Shown piece after piece: positions 5,007 through 12,372 of a stretch of DNA of 12,431 nt. Every line of letters begins with the position of its first letter. The stretch's first letter is position 1. Below the pieces are notes generated by a model. It worked only from the letters and a program-made list of their open reading frames with translations. It was not told the DNA's origin and searched no databases. The DNA is from CAJQGY01 sp964523375 (lineage in GTDB: Bacteria; Pseudomonadota; Gammaproteobacteria; Magnimaribacterales; D2472). The position numbers and the translations under genes are program-made. Location of the stretch: contig CAZFYG010000020.1 of assembly GCA_964523375.1 (NCBI GenBank), positions 1 to 12,431 on the forward strand. Direction: 5' to 3'.

Positions 5007-7468
5007 CCTTCTAGATAGCTATCTATTTTCCATGAAAGATATCTGTAATGATCTTTAACTAATGCATTATTTGGAGCATTTCTAGTAAATACCTTAATCT
5101 TATTTACAGCACTAAATATTGCCGCCTTGGAAATATCATCATACTCATCACTATCCAATGCGCTAAGTAGCTCATCTACATAACTAGTTTGAAGATTCAT
5201 TTTGAACGTTGTAGGAACCTCTCTTGGTACAAATATCCCATTATGAAGATCTGTTAAAACTTCATTAGGTAAATAAGTATTTCCATATTGTGCACTATCA
5301 AGTAATCTCATCATTACTTTTGGATGTAGAACATGCTTCAAGACAGTTCCTTGCATTCTTAGAACCATGCTGTGAAGTTGCGGGTCTCCATTTCCTCCAC
5401 TTTGAGGGCTATATGCAGCTCTCTTTTCTCTTTGTAAAAGTTTGACTATATTCTCGTCAAACACAAAAGCATCGTTAGAAAGAAGCTTGGTGACAATTAA
5501 ATCCATTGTTCTTTTTTGATCTTCATATGAAACAGCAGAGAAGGGAGTCATTTCGCTATTCTGATTATTCACAACTCTGTTTGAGTAGACGCCACCAATA
5601 ATTCTTGATGCCCCTTCAATAAATCTGCCTTTTTCTCGGTTCAGCGAATAAAAAGCAGCTGTCATTTCTGTTGTTGTTCCATCTTCCTCTAGGAATATTG
5701 ATGGAAGCTCTTTAATTTTTGCATCTAATATTTTTATTCTTTGCGCAGCATAAGCCACAGGGTCGCTTGATAGGTCATATCTTTTAACCCTGGGATCAAT
5801 ATTTCTACCCGGAGAGCTCATTGCTTGACCGTCTGTTCCAAATTTATTGCCATCAACAACAGATTGAGCAAGAAGTGAAGATCTCTCTTCCTCGCTCAAG
5901 TCAGGCGTATAGCCAAATTGAATAGCCCATTTGTCATAAATACCTGCACCATAAGGGAAAAAGTTACCTTGACTCACTCCCTCAGGAGCTATATTAATAG
6001 GATCATAATCCATGACTGACCCAATATGGTTTTTACCAGTTATAGATGTGTCATGAATATCATCAGCATCATACAACCAACTACCTTTAAAATTATGTCT
6101 AAGCCCTAAGGTATGTCCTACCTCATGCATAGTTAACGAAACAATCCATTGCTCTAATGGATCATTATCTTCACTGTAACCCCAAATTTTTCTTAACCTA
6201 TAGCCGCTTTTAATTGCTCCAAATTCCTGAACAATATCTGCTGCAATCATCTCACCAGTCCTTGGATTAGCTATACTTGGACCATAGCCAGAATATGGGG
6301 CAGCTGGAGTAGACGCCCATCTAACAACATTGTACTCAACATCACCAGCATCCCATTCAGCATCATCTGGTTGTATTTTTGCTACTACTGCATTTTTGAA
6401 TCCAGCTTTCTCAAAAGCCTCATTCCAAGCCTCAATACCCTTAACAACAAAAGGTCTAATTTCCATTGGAGTCGAGTTTTCTACCCAATAAACAATAGGC
6501 TTTATTGGCTCAGATAATTCAGCATCTGGATCTTTCTTTTCAAGCCTCCAGCGATTTATAACATCAACTGCAGTTACATACTTGTAGCTTGAAAGGTCTG
6601 TAATTTTGGATGAGAAATAACCAACTCTTTGATCTGCAACTCTAGGTTTGAAATTGCTATCTGGCATTTCAACAAAAAGATGCCTAACTGATACATATGT
6701 ATATCTTGGGTCAGTAATAGCATCAATTGATGCAGGCTTTGGTCTTGGATTAAAAAAACTATATTTTGTATCAACGGTCGTATTCTTTGAATAATTTTTA
6801 ACTTTTTCTACATAAGTTTTACTTTTATCAAGCTTACCTACATTTAGGTCATAATATTCCATGTATTCTTTAGGGATATTTGGAGTTATGCCTGTGAGCA
6901 TTTCAGATAAGAAAATGCTGTCTGCACTTATGAGATATTTATCATCTTCTTTTATTTCTACTTCAAATTTACCTATAAAGGCCTCAATAATATTTTTTAT
7001 CTTTGATTGCGATATCTTATTTGTTTCATCAAAAGTAAATTTTGTATTTTTCTTATATAAACCAAGGCCATCTTTAAATTGTCTAAATTCTAAAATTGAC
7101 CCATCACCAATAGCTCCTCCGCCTTGGCCTGCTGCTTGAGGCCCGTTCAAGATATATGGGAAATATATGAATTCTTTATTTAGTTCCGATGATTCAAGAA
7201 CTAGATAGTATTTATCCTTTTCAGCATTATGGAGTAGGTTTAAAAAACCATTAATTTCAGTAAGCTCTTCCTCTTCTATAAATGCTTCAACTGTCTCAGG
7301 TTTATCTTTTTTATCTTTCTTGCCATCCTTTTTAGTTGCTCCTTTTTCATCAACTGTCTCTGAAGTAGATTTTGCTTCATCTAAATTTTTTGGTGCTTCT
7401 TCAGTAACAGCAGAGGTGCTTATAGCAAATACAAATGCTAAAACAAAATAAATATAACTTTTGCTCAT
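5003..7468 (-). CDS. Exported zinc metalloprotease of the DUF5117/DUF5118 met-zincin family
   Basis: The 821-residue product has an N-terminal signal peptide (hydrophobic 5-19, probable cut after TSA at 18-20) followed by a Lys/Asp-rich flexible stretch (about 41-58). The middle part (about 70-320) matches the DUF5118/DUF5117 region seen in these proteases. The catalytic domain holds HEVGHTLGLRH (448-458), giving zinc ligands H448, H452 and H458 and general base E449, followed by SVMDYDP (484-490), whose M486 is the Met-turn of metzincins. This corresponds to the Pfam met-zincin (DUF4953) architecture, usual length about 800 residues. It should act in the periplasm or outside the cell on proteins or peptides; substrate unknown. 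A clear Shine-Dalgarno site AAGGAA (7480-7475) lies 6 bases before the ATG. It diverges from the SDR gene over 70 bp. Its TAG stop overlaps the alkyltransferase TAA by sharing the bases CTAA. Confidence 0.92.
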   Translation of the reverse strand: MSKSYIYFVLAFVFAISTSAVTEEAPKNLDEAKSTSETVDEKGATKKDGKKDKKDKPETVEAFIEEEELTEINGFLNLLHNAEKDKYYLVLESSELNKEFIYFPYILNGPQAAGQGGGAIGDGSILEFRQFKDGLGLYKKNTKFTFDETNKISQSKIKNIIEAFIGKFEVEIKEDDKYLISADSIFLSEMLTGITPNIPKEYMEYYDLNVGKLDKSKTYVEKVKNYSKNTTVDTKYSFFNPRPKPASIDAITDPRYTYVSVRHLFVEMPDSNFKPRVADQRVGYFSSKITDLSSYKYVTAVDVINRWRLEKKDPDAELSEPIKPIVYWVENSTPMEIRPFVVKGIEAWNEAFEKAGFKNAVVAKIQPDDAEWDAGDVEYNVVRWASTPAAPYSGYGPSIANPRTGEMIAADIVQEFGAIKSGYRLRKIWGYSEDNDPLEQWIVSLTMHEVGHTLGLRHNFKGSWLYDADDIHDTSITGKNHIGSVMDYDPINIAPEGVSQGNFFPYGAGIYDKWAIQFGYTPDLSEEERSSLLAQSVVDGNKFGTDGQAMSSPGRNIDPRVKRYDLSSDPVAYAAQRIKILDAKIKELPSIFLEEDGTTTEMTAAFYSLNREKGRFIEGASRIIGGVYSNRVVNNQNSEMTPFSAVSYEDQKRTMDLIVTKLLSNDAFVFDENIVKLLQREKRAAYSPQSGGNGDPQLHSMVLRMQGTVLKHVLHPKVMMRLLDSAQYGNTYLPNEVLTDLHNGIFVPREVPTTFKMNLQTSYVDELLSALDSDEYDDISKAAIFSAVNKIKVFTRNAPNNALVKDHYRYLSWKIDSYLEG

Positions 7469-7504
7469 AATTAATTCCTTTTTTATAAATTTTGGATTAT
7501 TAAT

Positions 7505-7532
7505 TTTATATCAAAAACATAAATGTTAGAAT
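7505..7532. promoter_or_regulatory. Divergent promoter region between the protease and SDR genes
   Basis: On the plus strand TAGAAT at 7527-7532, preceded by TG at 7524-7525 (an extended -10, TGN-TAGAAT), lies 6 bases before the SDR ATG, so +1 would fall on the start codon. On the minus strand a TATAAA at 7510-7505 could start the protease mRNA near 7498 with a 30-base leader that includes the Shine-Dalgarno site. The minus -10 falls on the plus -35 zone, so the two promoters would compete. The plus assignment is the better supported of the two. Confidence 0.5.
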
Positions 7533-7538
7533 TACTAA

Positions 7539-8336
7539 ATGAAAAATACATACGCACTCATCACAGGAGCATCTTCAGGCATAGGCCTTGAGATTGCATA
7601 TAAATTAGCTGAAAAAGGATATGGGATAATACTCACAGCCAGAAGGGAAGATAGGCTGATAACATATACCAATGAGATTAAAGATAAATATGGCGTCAAC
7701 GTAGATTACGTAACAGGTGATCTTGCCATGCCAGAAACCCCGCAAAATATTTATAACTTTTGTAAGGACAAGAATTACAGTGTTGAAGTTCTTGTAAATA
7801 ACGCTGGTTATGGGATTCCAAGTCAGTTCCATAAAACATCTATGGAGGATGAGGAAAAGAGTATTAGAGTATTAAGTACATCAGTAATCGCTCTATCTAA
7901 AGCATTTATCCCTGATATGTTAGAAAACAAATCAGGAAAAATTATGATTATTTCCTCAGTTGCATCTTTTACACCACCATCAACAATTCAGGTTTTATAT
8001 GGACCACTCAAAACGTTCATGAATAGGTTTAGTGATGCACTAAATGTTAACTATAAGCACAAGGGTATTTCATCTACTGCTGTTTGCCCTGGGTATGTGG
8101 TTACAGAATTTCATTCGTCAAGCGGCGTTCAAGATGCAATGGATAAAGTGCCTGCATTCATGAAGCTAAATGCTAAAGACGTTGCTGCAGAGGCTGTAGA
8201 GGCAACACTTAATTCGAAATCATACTGTGTGCCCAGTAAAAGGTATAAAGTTTTAGTATTTCTAATTAAATATGCTTCTTTTTTAATGAGGCTTTTATCT
8301 AATACGCTTTCTGGAGGAAGGTACGCTAAAAAATAA
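7539..8336 (+). CDS. Short-chain dehydrogenase/reductase (SDR), classical type
   Basis: The 265-residue protein is a classical SDR with the Rossmann motif TGASSGIG (9-16), the adenine-site D61 (GDLA), NNAG (87-90), a catalytic Ser in IISSVAS (S140 most likely), and YxxxK as YGPLK (Y154, K158). R35-R36 in TARRED after the second strand favours NADP(H). The Asn of the usual catalytic tetrad, found in a VN motif, seems replaced: the region reads IRVLSTSVIAL (109-119). The C-terminus has a hydrophobic stretch (238-254) and a basic end, which suggests membrane association, as in some lipid- or steroid-active SDRs. The substrate cannot be told. The start follows an extended -10 box in a leaderless layout. 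It converges on gloC with 2 bp between stop codons. It has no operon partner. Confidence 0.9.
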   Translation: MKNTYALITGASSGIGLEIAYKLAEKGYGIILTARREDRLITYTNEIKDKYGVNVDYVTGDLAMPETPQNIYNFCKDKNYSVEVLVNNAGYGIPSQFHKTSMEDEEKSIRVLSTSVIALSKAFIPDMLENKSGKIMIISSVASFTPPSTIQVLYGPLKTFMNRFSDALNVNYKHKGISSTAVCPGYVVTEFHSSSGVQDAMDKVPAFMKLNAKDVAAEAVEATLNSKSYCVPSKRYKVLVFLIKYASFLMRLLSNTLSGGRYAKK

Positions 8337-8338
8337 CT

Positions 8339-8986
8339 TTAGCTAAGTGCAGCATCAGATACGAATGGATTTGATTCTCTTTCTTGTCCAAATGTAGAAT
8401 TTGGGCCATGCCCGCAAACAAATTCAACATCATTCCCAAGCTTCCATAGCTTTTGTGATATCGAATCAATGAGATCTTGGTGGTTCCCTCTTGGTAAGTC
8501 TGTTCTACCAATAGAACCATTAAAAATAACATCACCCACAAGTGCAAGTTTTGATGAAGCATTAAAAAAAACAATATGACCAGGTGTATGGCCAGGAGTG
8601 AATATTACATCCAGCTCTTCATTGCCTAAATAGACTTTATCGCCATCAACTAACCATTTATCTGGCATACAATTTCTTGCAGACATGCCAAACATTTCAC
8701 CCTGACTTTGCAACGAATCAAGTAAAAATTTATCTTCTTGATGAGGACCTTCAATTTTAATATTCAAAATCTCAGCTATTTCCATAGCCGCGCCTGCATG
8801 ATCGGCATGCCCATGGGTAAGAAATATCTTTTCAGGTATAAGATTGTTTTCCATTGCTATGCTTAAGAGTTTTTCTGAATCCCCGCCTGGGTCTATGAAT
8901 GCACATTTTTTAGTTTCTGTACAAAATATGATTGGAGCATTTTGTGCAAATGGGGTAACTGGATTGATAATTGCTTTTATTGGCAT
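8339..8986 (-). CDS. gloC: Glyoxalase II-type hydroxyacylglutathione hydrolase GloC (YcbL)
   Basis: The 215-residue metallo-beta-lactamase-fold protein carries THGHADHAG (57-65; ligands H58, H60, D62, H63), PGHTPGH (H133), GDVIF (D152) and the final GHGP (H193), a full set for a two-metal site. The sequence follows E. coli YcbL/GloC along its length, including NPVTPFAQN near the start, GRTDLPRGNH (160-169) and the closing GHGPNSTFGQERESNPF. It lacks the extra C-terminal substrate-binding domain of GloB, which is normal for this short type. It should hydrolyse S-lactoylglutathione or similar thioesters in the cytosol as part of methylglyoxal detoxification. The start at 8986 matches the family N-terminus. 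A TATAAA lies 8 bases upstream, so the mRNA may have almost no leader. It is divergent from folE. Confidence 0.93.
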   Translation of the reverse strand: MPIKAIINPVTPFAQNAPIIFCTETKKCAFIDPGGDSEKLLSIAMENNLIPEKIFLTHGHADHAGAAMEIAEILNIKIEGPHQEDKFLLDSLQSQGEMFGMSARNCMPDKWLVDGDKVYLGNEELDVIFTPGHTPGHIVFFNASSKLALVGDVIFNGSIGRTDLPRGNHQDLIDSISQKLWKLGNDVEFVCGHGPNSTFGQERESNPFVSDAALS

Positions 8987-8994
8987 AAAGCAAT

Positions 8995-9000
8995 TTTATA
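8995..9000 (-). promoter_or_regulatory. -10 box close to the gloC start
   Basis: Read on the minus strand, TATAAA (9000-8995) is followed by 8 bases and the gloC ATG. A TTAGAA about 17 bp further upstream is a weak -35. Transcription would start within 0-2 bases of the ATG. No Shine-Dalgarno site is present in the 8 bases. Confidence 0.45.
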
Positions 9001-9070
9001 CTTATTACGCATTGAGATTCTAAAATAATAATAATTTTATTAATTATTCTCTATAAAGCACTCATTTTTA

Positions 9071-9098
9071 TTGAGTTATTATTTGATTTTAATATAAA
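9071..9098 (+). promoter_or_regulatory. folE promoter
   Basis: TTGAGT (9071-9076) and TATAAA (9093-9098) are 16 bp apart, the best -35/-10 pair in the window. Transcription would start near 9105 and give a leader of about 20 bases with the Shine-Dalgarno site GGAGA at 9116-9120. The -35 lies in a small inverted repeat (ACTCA 9060-9064, TGAGT 9072-9076) that could be an operator but is short. The rest of the 139-bp gap 8987-9125 is AT-rich with no other feature seen. Confidence 0.55.
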
Positions 9099-9125
9099 AT
9101 AACGATTCAACCATCGGAGATATAC

Positions 9126-9710
9126 ATGACCACAAAGCCTTCAAGGGATGAAGCACTTGATGCAGTTAAAACGTTAATTAAATGGGCAGGAGATGATCCA
9201 ACTAGAGAGGGGTTGATAGAAACTCCTGATAGGGTTATTAGAGCATACAAAGAATTTTTTGCAGGATACGAGGAAGATCCAGAACAAGTACTTGAGAAAA
9301 CTTTTGAAGAGGTTGAGGGGTATGATGATGCCGTGATTGTAAGAAACATTAGAGTTGAGTCGCATTGCGAGCATCATATGGTACCGATTTTAGGCATTGC
9401 TCATGTCGGCTATATACCTAACAAAAGGGTTGTTGGTATAAGCAAGCTTGCAAGAATAGTTGATATATTTGGCAAGAGACTTCAAACCCAAGAAACTATG
9501 ACTGCTCAGATTGCAGATACTATCCAAAGAGTTTTAGAGCCAAAGGGCGTGGCTGTTGTTATAGATGCAGGCCATCAATGCATGTCAACAAGAGGGATTC
9601 ACAAGACAGAGTCAAGCACTATCACAAGCAGAATGCTTGGTATTTTTAGAGACAAGCCTGAAACACGAGCAGAATTTATGAATTTAATTAATTCGCCTAA
9701 GAAGCTTTAA
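9126..9710 (+). CDS. folE: GTP cyclohydrolase I
   Basis: The 194-residue protein converts GTP to 7,8-dihydroneopterin triphosphate, the first step of folate synthesis, in the cytosol. SHCEHHMVP (79-87) gives zinc ligands C81 and H84 with catalytic H83, matching E. coli Cys110, His113 and His112. The third ligand is C152 in GHQCMSTRG (149-157). Other family signatures are DDPTREGLIETPDRV (23-37), GISKLARIVD (104-113) and RLQTQE (118-123). The length fits the compact bacterial form, somewhat shorter at the N-terminus than the E. coli enzyme. The start has a good Shine-Dalgarno site, GGAGA, 5 bases upstream. It is the first gene of a run with maf (16-bp gap) and cysS. Confidence 0.97.
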   Translation: MTTKPSRDEALDAVKTLIKWAGDDPTREGLIETPDRVIRAYKEFFAGYEEDPEQVLEKTFEEVEGYDDAVIVRNIRVESHCEHHMVPILGIAHVGYIPNKRVVGISKLARIVDIFGKRLQTQETMTAQIADTIQRVLEPKGVAVVIDAGHQCMSTRGIHKTESSTITSRMLGIFRDKPETRAEFMNLINSPKKL

Positions 9711-9726
9711 TAAAAGGCATGTCTTA

Positions 9727-10338
9727 ATGCCCGCATTTATAATTCCATCTGAAAAGATTATTTTAGCTTCTGGTTCAGAAAGCAGGAAAATAATGCTTAC
9801 TGAAGCTGGGTTAAAATTTTCAGTAGAGCCTTCTTCCGTTGATGAATCTCTAATTAAAGATCAGATGAATGGACGGCCATTTGATCAGCAAGTCATTGCG
9901 CTAGCATGTGCAAAAGCAAAGGAAGTAAGTGAGAAGTTTCCTGATGCAATAACTATTGGCGGTGATCAAATGTGCATCTATGATAATGAAGTTTTCGACA
10001 AGCCAGGGTCGCGCGAAAAAGCAATTGAAAACTTAGTTAAATTGTCTGGAACTTCTCATTTTCAATACAGTGGCATTTGTTTGTATCAATCCGGGCAACC
10101 TTTGTGGGAATACTGTGAATATGCAGAAATGGTTATGCATGATTTAGAGCAATCAGAAATTGAAAATTATGTTGATATTGAAAACCCTATTCATGCTGCA
10201 GGTGCATACAAGTTTGAATCATTAGGGTGTAATTTATTTAAATCTGTAATAGGTTCTTCCTATACTGTAAGAGGCATGCCTCTGCTCCCGTTGTTAAATA
10301 AATTAAGAGAATTAGATATAATAGACTTAAATAAATAA
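9727..10338 (+). CDS. Maf/YhdE/YceF-family nucleotide pyrophosphatase
   Basis: The 203-residue protein has the Maf signatures: ILASGSESR (12-20), the acidic VDE (38-40), the catalytic Asp in IGGDQ (D80; the family often reads GADT or GADQ), FDKPGS (90-95) and GAYKFESLG (159-167). Maf proteins hydrolyse nucleoside triphosphates, often modified or non-canonical ones, to monophosphates and so clean the nucleotide pool. The tail, with LFKSVIGSSYTVRGMPLLPLL, resembles the Maf paralogue common in Alphaproteobacteria more than YhdE or YceF, so the exact substrate is left open. AAGG at 9714-9717 lies 9 bases before the ATG. An ATG-TCT-TAA mini-frame (9719-9727) ends on the start codon. It is likely co-transcribed with folE and cysS. 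Confidence 0.9.
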   Translation: MPAFIIPSEKIILASGSESRKIMLTEAGLKFSVEPSSVDESLIKDQMNGRPFDQQVIALACAKAKEVSEKFPDAITIGGDQMCIYDNEVFDKPGSREKAIENLVKLSGTSHFQYSGICLYQSGQPLWEYCEYAEMVMHDLEQSEIENYVDIENPIHAAGAYKFESLGCNLFKSVIGSSYTVRGMPLLPLLNKLRELDIIDLNK

Positions 10339-10352
10339 ATAAATAGCCTCCG

Positions 10353-11744
10353 GTGCATAACTTAAAAATTCACAATAGCTTTTCAGGTAAAAAGGAAGAC
10401 TTCATTCCGCTTGATAATAACCATATAAAAATTTATGCATGCGGTCCTACTGTATATAACTTTGCTCATATAGGAAACGCAAGAATGGCAGTTGTTTTTG
10501 ATACCTTTGTTAGGTTGCTAAGACATACTTATCCCAAAGTTACTTATGTATCAAACATTACAGACATTGAAGATAAAATTATTACAGCAGCCAGAGAGCA
10601 GAAACTTCCCATATCAGAACTTACAACTAAATATACTCAAATTTATAATTCCGATATGGAAACTCTTGGTGTTAATAAACCAGATCACCAACCCAAGGCT
10701 ACCGAGTATATTGATGAAATGGTTGAGCTTATTCAAACACTTATTAGCAAAGGCCATGCCTATGAGAATGATGGGCACGTTCTCTTTCATGTTTTGTCAT
10801 ATAAACAATATGGATCTTTATCTAAAAGAAATAGAGATGAGCAGATTGCTGGAAGCAGGGTAGAGGTTGCTCCTTACAAGAAAGACGCTGCTGATTTTGT
10901 GCTATGGAAACCAAGCTCAGACGATCAGCCAGGGTGGGATTCACCATGGGGTTTTGGTAGGCCGGGGTGGCATACTGAGTGCTCAGCAATGTCTGAAAAA
11001 ACTCTTGGTTTACCTTTTGATATTCATGGCGGAGGAAGGGATCTTGTTTTCCCTCATCATGAGAACGAAATAGCTCAGAGTTGCTGTGCATCTGCCTCAA
11101 CAGATGATCCGACTTCCTATGCCAAATACTGGATGCATAATGGTTTTGTAACTGTAGAGGGCGAAAAAATGTCAAAATCATTAAACAACATAACTTTAGT
11201 TAAAGAGCTTACTGACAATTACCAAGGAGAAGTCCTAAGGCTAGCCTTGCTTTCTTCGCATTACAGGCAAGGGCTTGATTGGAATGAAAAAATTATTTAT
11301 CAAGCCGAGAAGCTCTTAAATAAGCTTTACAAAATATTAGAAGAGAACAGTGAATTATTATCAAATGATAATACTAAAGTTGATGATGAAATACTTAATG
11401 CAATGTCAGATGACTTAAATACACCTAAAGCAATATCTGTGCTTAATTCTTTAGCAAAAGAGTATCCCTTGCTTGCAGGAAGTCAAAGAATAAGCTGTAT
11501 AAATAAGATTAAATCATCAGGGCAGTTGTTAGGGATCCTTCATCAAGATCCCAAAACCTGGTTTTCAAAAGATACATCCCACATGGATGTTGTTTTAATT
11601 GAAAAGTTAATGGCAAAAAGAAATGAAGCAAAGCTATCAAAAAATTATGCTGAAGCTGATTCAATTAGGCAGCAACTCTTTAGTATGGGTGTTGAAATTT
11701 TTGATTCAAAAGATGGGTCAGAATGGAAGCCAGTATCTAGCTAA
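10353..11744 (+). CDS. cysS: Cysteinyl-tRNA synthetase
   Basis: The 463-residue class I synthetase charges tRNA-Cys. It has the HIGN form of the HIGH motif (39-42) and KMSKS (272-276). The zinc ligands that discriminate cysteine are C30 (YACGPTVYN), C210 (WHTECSAMS), H235 and E239 (FPHHENE), matching E. coli Cys28, Cys209, His234 and Glu238. The end has the KNYAEADSIRQQL helix and a closing DGSEW, typical of the family. Length is normal. The start is a GTG at 10353: this is the only in-frame start that keeps the conserved LKIHNSFSGKKEDF beginning. No Shine-Dalgarno site precedes it; the upstream CCTCC is anti-SD-like. The gap to maf is 14 bases of TAAA repeats, so coupling with maf is likely. 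No clear terminator follows. Confidence 0.96.
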   Translation: MHNLKIHNSFSGKKEDFIPLDNNHIKIYACGPTVYNFAHIGNARMAVVFDTFVRLLRHTYPKVTYVSNITDIEDKIITAAREQKLPISELTTKYTQIYNSDMETLGVNKPDHQPKATEYIDEMVELIQTLISKGHAYENDGHVLFHVLSYKQYGSLSKRNRDEQIAGSRVEVAPYKKDAADFVLWKPSSDDQPGWDSPWGFGRPGWHTECSAMSEKTLGLPFDIHGGGRDLVFPHHENEIAQSCCASASTDDPTSYAKYWMHNGFVTVEGEKMSKSLNNITLVKELTDNYQGEVLRLALLSSHYRQGLDWNEKIIYQAEKLLNKLYKILEENSELLSNDNTKVDDEILNAMSDDLNTPKAISVLNSLAKEYPLLAGSQRISCINKIKSSGQLLGILHQDPKTWFSKDTSHMDVVLIEKLMAKRNEAKLSKNYAEADSIRQQLFSMGVEIFDSKDGSEWKPVSS

Positions 11745-11827
11745 TTTCACTTCTTAAAAGTTATTTTAAAAATTATATAAGTCATGTTAATGTTAATTGT
11801 ATTTAATTTATTTAAGGAAAATTAACC

Positions 11828-12322
11828 ATGAAAAAATATATATTAGGAATATTACTACTTTCTTCAGTGACTCCTGTTTTTGCAGATGGGCATCATAGCG
11901 CAGAGAAAAAAGTAATAGCAAATGTTAAGGCTTATTGGGATGCAAGAAATGACAAGGATTTTGATACGGTTGTTGCGATGACTTCAAAGTCGGGTATTCT
12001 CGGCACGAATTCAGATGGAAGCTTTCACAAACCTTTATCAACTGAAACTGCTGATGACTGGAACAAAAATACCCCAGGAAATGCAGGTGTCATAAATGTT
12101 TTTGGATCAGAGGCTTACCAAATATCTGATAAGGTCGTCTATTCAAGATATTATGCTGAAGGTGTAGTCCCAAATGGGAGCGGTGGAGTTACTCCCTATA
12201 GAACTAGAGTTACCTCAGTATGGGTGAAGGAAGGTATGAAGTGGGTTGTAAAAACAAATCATTTCTCATCAGCAGCATATGGCGGTGTTCATCAAACAGC
12301 ACAAGGTGATTTCGAGGACTAA
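11828..12322 (+). CDS. Exported NTF2/SnoaL-like (DUF4440-type) protein
   Basis: The 164-residue protein starts with a signal peptide: MKK, a hydrophobic core (ILGILLLSS) and a VFA cleavage site, so the mature form would begin at D20. The mature part looks like an NTF2-like cone. It has a first helix VIANVKAYWDARNDKDFDTVV (28-48), a strand pair around SGILGT and SDGSF, then late strands with VYSRYYAEG (104-112), RTRVTSVWVKEG (125-136) and WVVKTNHFS (139-147). This layout is common to SnoaL, ketosteroid isomerase-like and DUF4440 domains. The fold does not tell the role; an exported single-domain form could bind a small ligand. AAGGA at 11814-11818 lies 9 bases before the ATG. The gene stands alone. 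The 83-bp gap before it (11745-11827) is AT-rich and I see no firm promoter in it. Confidence 0.82.
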   Translation: MKKYILGILLLSSVTPVFADGHHSAEKKVIANVKAYWDARNDKDFDTVVAMTSKSGILGTNSDGSFHKPLSTETADDWNKNTPGNAGVINVFGSEAYQISDKVVYSRYYAEGVVPNGSGGVTPYRTRVTSVWVKEGMKWVVKTNHFSSAAYGGVHQTAQGDFED

Positions 12323-12339
12323 AGGTTAATAAACTATTT

Positions 12340-12363
12340 AAAACCCTCTTTATTGAGGGTTTT
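12340..12363. terminator. Terminator between the NTF2-like gene and tRNA-Arg
   Basis: AAACCCTC (12341-12348) pairs with GAGGGTTT (12355-12362) around a 6-base loop, and A12340 can pair with T12363. A T-rich tract (12360-12370, broken by CG) follows on the plus strand. On the minus strand the stem is followed by TTTT, so it may also end the tRNA-Arg transcript. Confidence 0.85.
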
Positions 12364-12372
12364 TCGTTTTTA

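Noticed and set aside
6861..7139. Open frame of 92 codons on the plus strand
   Set aside because: It lies wholly antisense to the protease gene, which has clear domain evidence; no promoter or SD site is visible.
8325..8343. GCTAAA/TTTAGC inverted repeat spanning both the SDR and gloC stops
   Set aside because: A 6-bp AT-rich stem without a following T-run on either strand is too weak to call a terminator.
9030..9048. AATAATT/AATTATT inverted repeat between gloC and folE
   Set aside because: Only A and T are involved, and such repeats are expected by chance in this AT-rich gap.
10822..11181. Open frame of 119 codons on the minus strand
   Set aside because: It is antisense to the conserved centre of cysS, and its sequence shows no recognisable motif.
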